Source: Haplomitrium mnioides
Taxonomy: Eukaryota > Marchantiophyta > Haplomitriopsida > Calobryales
DNA length: 21,063 bases
NCBI GenBank assembly: GCA_049999725.1
Contig: JBNGIS010020228.1
Span: 1 to 21,063, forward strand
Reading direction: 5' to 3'
Both the position numbers and the translations under genes were made by a program. This document shows positions 18,483 to 21,063 of the stretch, piece by piece (position 1 is the stretch's first letter; every line of letters begins with the position of its first letter). The notes beneath the pieces are model-generated. The model was not told the origin of the DNA. It saw only the letters and a program-made list of their open reading frames with translations, and searched no databases.

Positions 18483-18725
18483 TACGTACATGCATTGCAC
18501 TTAGGAGTCCAAGCGCGCAAAGACTCGAGAGTCCATGCGTGCATGAACTTGAGAGATCCTACATGCAGGGACTTGGGAGCCCATGCGCGCAAGGACTTGG
18601 GAGTCCGTGCACGCATGGACTCCCAAGTCTTACAATGCAAGGACTCTCAAGTCCATGCCTGCATGGACTTGCAAGTCCAAACGCGCAAGGACTCCCAAGT
18701 CCAAGCGCGCATGGACTCCTTGGGA
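18483..18725. repeat. 24-bp dual-palindrome array, copy B intron 1
   Basis: About ten units between the exon 1 donor and exon 2 acceptor. The CATGCGCGCATGGAC half is kept, while the other half is mainly GACTTGGGAGTC, GACTCCCAAGTC or GACTTGCAAGTC, a different family of near-palindromes from the intron 2 arrays. The first 15 bases of the window look like the tail of the corresponding array in copy A. Confidence 0.85.
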
Positions 18726-18777
18726 GTTCCAACTTAGTGAAAAGAGAAGCAAGTGAAAAAGGATTGTCAGAATTCAC

Positions 18778-19136
18778 CTTGCCATCTCTTTGCAGCTTGA
18801 AGATGCTTTACAAAAATGTCCCTCTCCTTTATCTCGGAAAAAGCAAATCGCTTGCGATTTGCACAATAAAGGGTAATTGAATCCTGGGACTGCATAAGCA
18901 ACTTGATGTTGGCTTTCTTGCCTTTACGTATCATGGTAATTTGGACTACTAGACCCAAATTAAAATTTTCACCTTCACCAAGAAAAAGGTAAAGATGTTG
19001 ATCGGGGATCTTCAAAAGAGCAGTAAATAATCAGCCAATTCCACTCCAGCTTTTCAGGCTCTAGAGCCTTGACAACATCCAAATACCTATATGGCTTTGG
19101 TTTAGTAGGGCGGAAAACAATTCCTTGGGATGCCAT
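18778..19136 (-). pseudogene. Copy B exon 1: unrecognised N-terminal domain
   Basis: Two overlapping open frames (starting in-frame with ATG 19,136, and from about 19,015) join at a one-base shift in a C4 run near 19,003. The text across the joint is smooth (IYCSFEDP then DQHLYLFLG). About 118 codons, with no transmembrane or signal segment. Copy A lacks this exon only because the window starts inside intron 1. Confidence 0.55.
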
Positions 19137-19317
19137 TCTCAAGATGCTAGAAACAGGTTTAATTGGAGGTAAAAAATGTAATGAACAAAAACTCACAAAT
19201 CTCTAAAGGCTAGAAATGGCAAAAAAAAATAAGTAAATGCAAAAACAATGATAACTTAAAAAAAAAAACCAAAATCTAAACTTGCGACAATGGAAAGAAA
19301 CTTTCCACTAATGCTCA

Positions 19318-19324
19318 TTTTATA
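19318..19324 (-). promoter_or_regulatory. TATA box for copy B
   Basis: TATAAAA on the minus strand, about 182 bases before ATG 19,136. Confidence 0.45.
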
Positions 19325-19412
19325 GCTAAATTTCAAAAAATGCCTTTTCTCGCCAAAAAATGATTCATGAAGCTTTTGACACGTAGGTTCGCCTGGTACA
19401 AAAAAAGGTTAA

Positions 19413-19420
19413 TATATAAA
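19413..19420 (+). promoter_or_regulatory. TATA box for the plus-strand gene
   Basis: TATATAAA, 186 bases before ATG 19,599. Confidence 0.45.
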
Positions 19421-19598
19421 GCATTACTTGTTTTCATCTTTCCAATTTCTTTTTTTCATTTTCCTCACAAAAAGTTCCCAATTTTGTTGTTTTGCAAAAG
19501 AAATCTTGAAACACACATCTTTCAAGTGTGTTGTAAGAGGTTCATAATATTTGTTATAAAAATTCCTTGAAGTACTTGATTTTTAGAGACCATTTTTA

Positions 19599-21063
19599 AT
19601 GGCTAGAGTTTTTAAAACCAAGAAGAGGTTAGAGTTTCAAGATTCATCTTCACAAAAAAGTGTTACTTTTGACATGCAGGTTGAGATTTGTTCAAAGGGA
19701 AATTATTTAGAGAAAAGCGATGGAGTACCAAAAGCATCAAGTATGATGGTGAGTATATTGAGGAAAAAGATGGCTATTGTTGAATAAGATAGCTCCGCCC
19801 AAAAAGATCAAGAAGGTGAACTCCATGCGTGCATAAGATTAGAGACTCAACCCTATGCATGCATAGGATTAACGACTGAACAACTTGCACGCAAAGGATC
19901 AAAGAGGGAACCCAGTGCTCATAGAGAATTAAAGAAACAATCTCCTTCCAATATAAGATCTATGTTTCCTTTCAAGCGGTGAAAGTGGAATCTTTCTTTT
20001 GAGTATTCCAATATGTCAGTAGAAAAAGGTGCAACACAGAAGTTCTAGATAGTTGTAAACCTTTCTTCATCTACACATGAGGGAGACCTCGATATTCATG
20101 AATAAGTGTGTTTGTTTAGAACACAAAAAACATACAATCTGTGGACAGTTTTAATTTTGGAGATGAGCCAGTGTCCCTGATAGCACCACTCAAACAATGC
20201 CTGATTTCATTTCAAGTTGCAACTCGCAAGAAGAGTAGGACATCTGAAACAAACCAAATTCTTTTCTAGGAGTCTTCCGACGATAGTTTGGGAAACGATT
20301 CTAGGAAAGAGTCTCAATCAATCAACATTTCTTTGTAGTTGTTGCCAAGGGCACCAAAAAAACATTTCCTTCTAATTGAGATATTGATCAAGATTCCGTT
20401 TTGGAATGGTGGAGTTCTCCCAATCTCCAAGAAGAAACTCATCTCTCAAAAATATTTTGCGACAGAACAAATAGCGTTTACAATGATGACCAAAATCTTC
20501 AAGATGAATTATCTCTTATTGCTGGATTTGCTTACAGACCAAATCGTATAGCACAACAAAAGAATTCTTTGTTTGGGCCAAAACCCAAACGGGTAAAACA
20601 CCTTGCACAAAAATTCTTTGCGAAAAGTCCATCATGACGAGAGCTTTGTGAAGAAAAAGCTCGATCCAATGTCCATTTCTAAATTGAAGAGAATTTCTTG
20701 TTGTCAAAATAATTGCTTGTCGTTGTGCAAGATAAATTTTTTGAAAACTGTGAGAGAAACATACTTTCGACAAAGCATGAAGAATCGAGATATCACACTA
20801 TAATGGGGACTACCAAGAAAAGACTATGATGTTGAGAATCAGTTTACACTACCTGGTGGTACCTTTGTCTCTAGAAGAGCCTTTAAATTAATATTAGTAG
20901 TAGGGAATGATAGAATCCAAAGGATTCAAAATCTCAAAAACGCAGATCCTAGCGGCACTTTTGGAAAAAGAGAACTATCTGCTAAAGAAGTTTTTGTGCA
21001 TGAGTAGAAGGAAAATTTTTCCAGTGACATTGCGAGAAAATGACCACTCACTAAGTATACAAC
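19599..21063 (+). pseudogene. Decayed divergent gene, transposase-like, cut by window end
   Basis: Exon 1 runs from ATG 19,599 (MARVFKTKKRLEFQDSSSQK) to a donor AAG|GTGAAC at 19,815/19,816, with a stop in the frame at 19,785. The intron holds the GCGTGCAT repeat core, and a possible acceptor (ATGTCAG) lies near 20,020. The next part is fragmentary and acidic, with an open stretch at 20,401-20,637 (MEWWSSPNLQEE, later AYRPNRIAQQ). After a frameshift comes a Cys-rich segment (KRISCCQNNCLSLCKINFLK) and RETYFRQSMKNRD. Near 20,830-21,000 follow LPGGTFVSRRAF, VVGNDRIQRIQ, SGTFGKRELSAK, then stops. A C-rich N-terminal zone followed by an F-V-C-R-x-F-like motif and a G-N-x-R-x-x-R helix recalls repetitive eukaryotic DDE-type transposase families, from memory of the layout only; the catalytic domain would lie beyond the window. 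It could instead be an unrelated host gene. Confidence 0.45.
19816..19935. repeat. Palindromic-core repeats in intron of the divergent gene
   Basis: Three to four degenerate units around CCATGCGTGCATAAGATTA, CCTATGCATGCATAGGATTA and CTTGCACGCAAAGGATCA, spaced about 36-38 bases. The core is that of the 24-bp and 37-bp arrays, tying this gene to the same repeat family. Confidence 0.6.

Larger units (their letters stand above)
17169..19136 (-). pseudogene. Copy B, 5' part: exon 1 and most of exon 2 (N-terminal domain, linker, ParB/Srx-like)
   Basis: Minus strand. Exon 1 runs from ATG 19,136 (MASQGIVFRPTKPKPYRY) to a donor AAG|GTGAAT at 18,778/18,777. Its domain I do not recognise: it is mixed alpha/beta in appearance, with YLFLGEGENFNLGLV and a basic IRKGKKANIK segment. 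One extra base near 19,003 shifts the frame, and another near 18,789 must be absent for exon 1 to join exon 2 in phase. Intron 1 contains a 24-bp array. Exon 2 starts at 18,388 after a T13-CAG acceptor and has an in-frame TAG at 18,283-18,281 shared with copy A. A Lys-rich linker follows (PAEASKKKKLAIQKKKHVPA), then an open stretch (17,774-17,457) with FFIVVVDPKFGLKDKSEFNI and IARGNHSAATRQLL (GNHS at 17,621-17,610), the ParB/Srx-like core. The gene stops at the LTR element and resumes at 7,568. Confidence 0.7.
19137..19598. promoter_or_regulatory. Shared divergent promoter region
   Basis: AT-rich interval between the minus-strand exon 1 ATG (19,136) and a plus-strand ATG (19,599). A minus-strand TATAAAA lies at 19,324-19,318 and a plus-strand TATATAAA at 19,413-19,420, each about 180-190 bases from its start codon and about 90 bases apart. 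Position and symmetry suggest a bidirectional promoter; transcription itself is not shown. Confidence 0.5.

Overview
This is a repeat-rich, gene-poor stretch of nuclear DNA from a eukaryote, most likely a land plant with a large genome. Evidence for a plant is the Ty3/gypsy-type element with 3.3 kb LTRs, GT-AG introns with T-rich acceptors, AATAAA signals and nested insertions; the lineage cannot be fixed from the sequence, though a seed-free plant is a reasonable guess. There are no tRNA, rRNA, CRISPR or bacterial-style operon features. Every protein-coding unit seen is broken by stops or frameshifts.

Layout. Positions 1-4,007 hold copy A (+ strand) of an intron-containing gene family, its first exon lying off the left edge. 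Positions 19,136-5,393 hold copy B on the minus strand, tail to tail with A, so the window is a large, diverged inverted repeat centred near 4.6-4.9 kb. The encoded protein has an N-terminal domain I do not recognise, a Lys/Pro-rich linker, a ParB/sulfiredoxin-like region with a GNHS motif, and a C-terminal beta-class amino-DNA methyltransferase (motif IV D-I-P-Y, then motif X and motif I). Exon lengths agree closely between copies (exon 2: 1,475 vs 1,468 bp; exon 3: 558 vs 557 bp; exon 4: 622 vs 617 bp).

Copy B is split inside exon 2 by an LTR retrotransposon at 7,574-17,168. It has 3.3 kb LTRs, a near-perfect 5-bp target duplication, a PBS, a PPT and an internal region encoding only gag and a protease, with no reverse transcriptase, RNase H or integrase. 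It is a non-autonomous, gag-only type element. Copy A serves as the empty-site reference.

To the right (19,599 to the window end) is a divergent, decayed plus-strand gene. Its C-terminal part looks like the N-terminal zone of a DDE-type transposase family. It shares a symmetric TATA-bearing promoter region with methyltransferase copy B.

The introns of both genes and the 3' flanks carry arrays of an unusual 24-bp repeat made of two alternating palindromes, so each unit equals its own reverse complement. The most interesting reading is that these are remnants of a DNA transposon family that carries a transposase, a ParB-like/DNA-methyltransferase gene and its own palindromic arrays. Two 100-N gaps (2,341-2,440 and 16,221-16,320) limit certainty.
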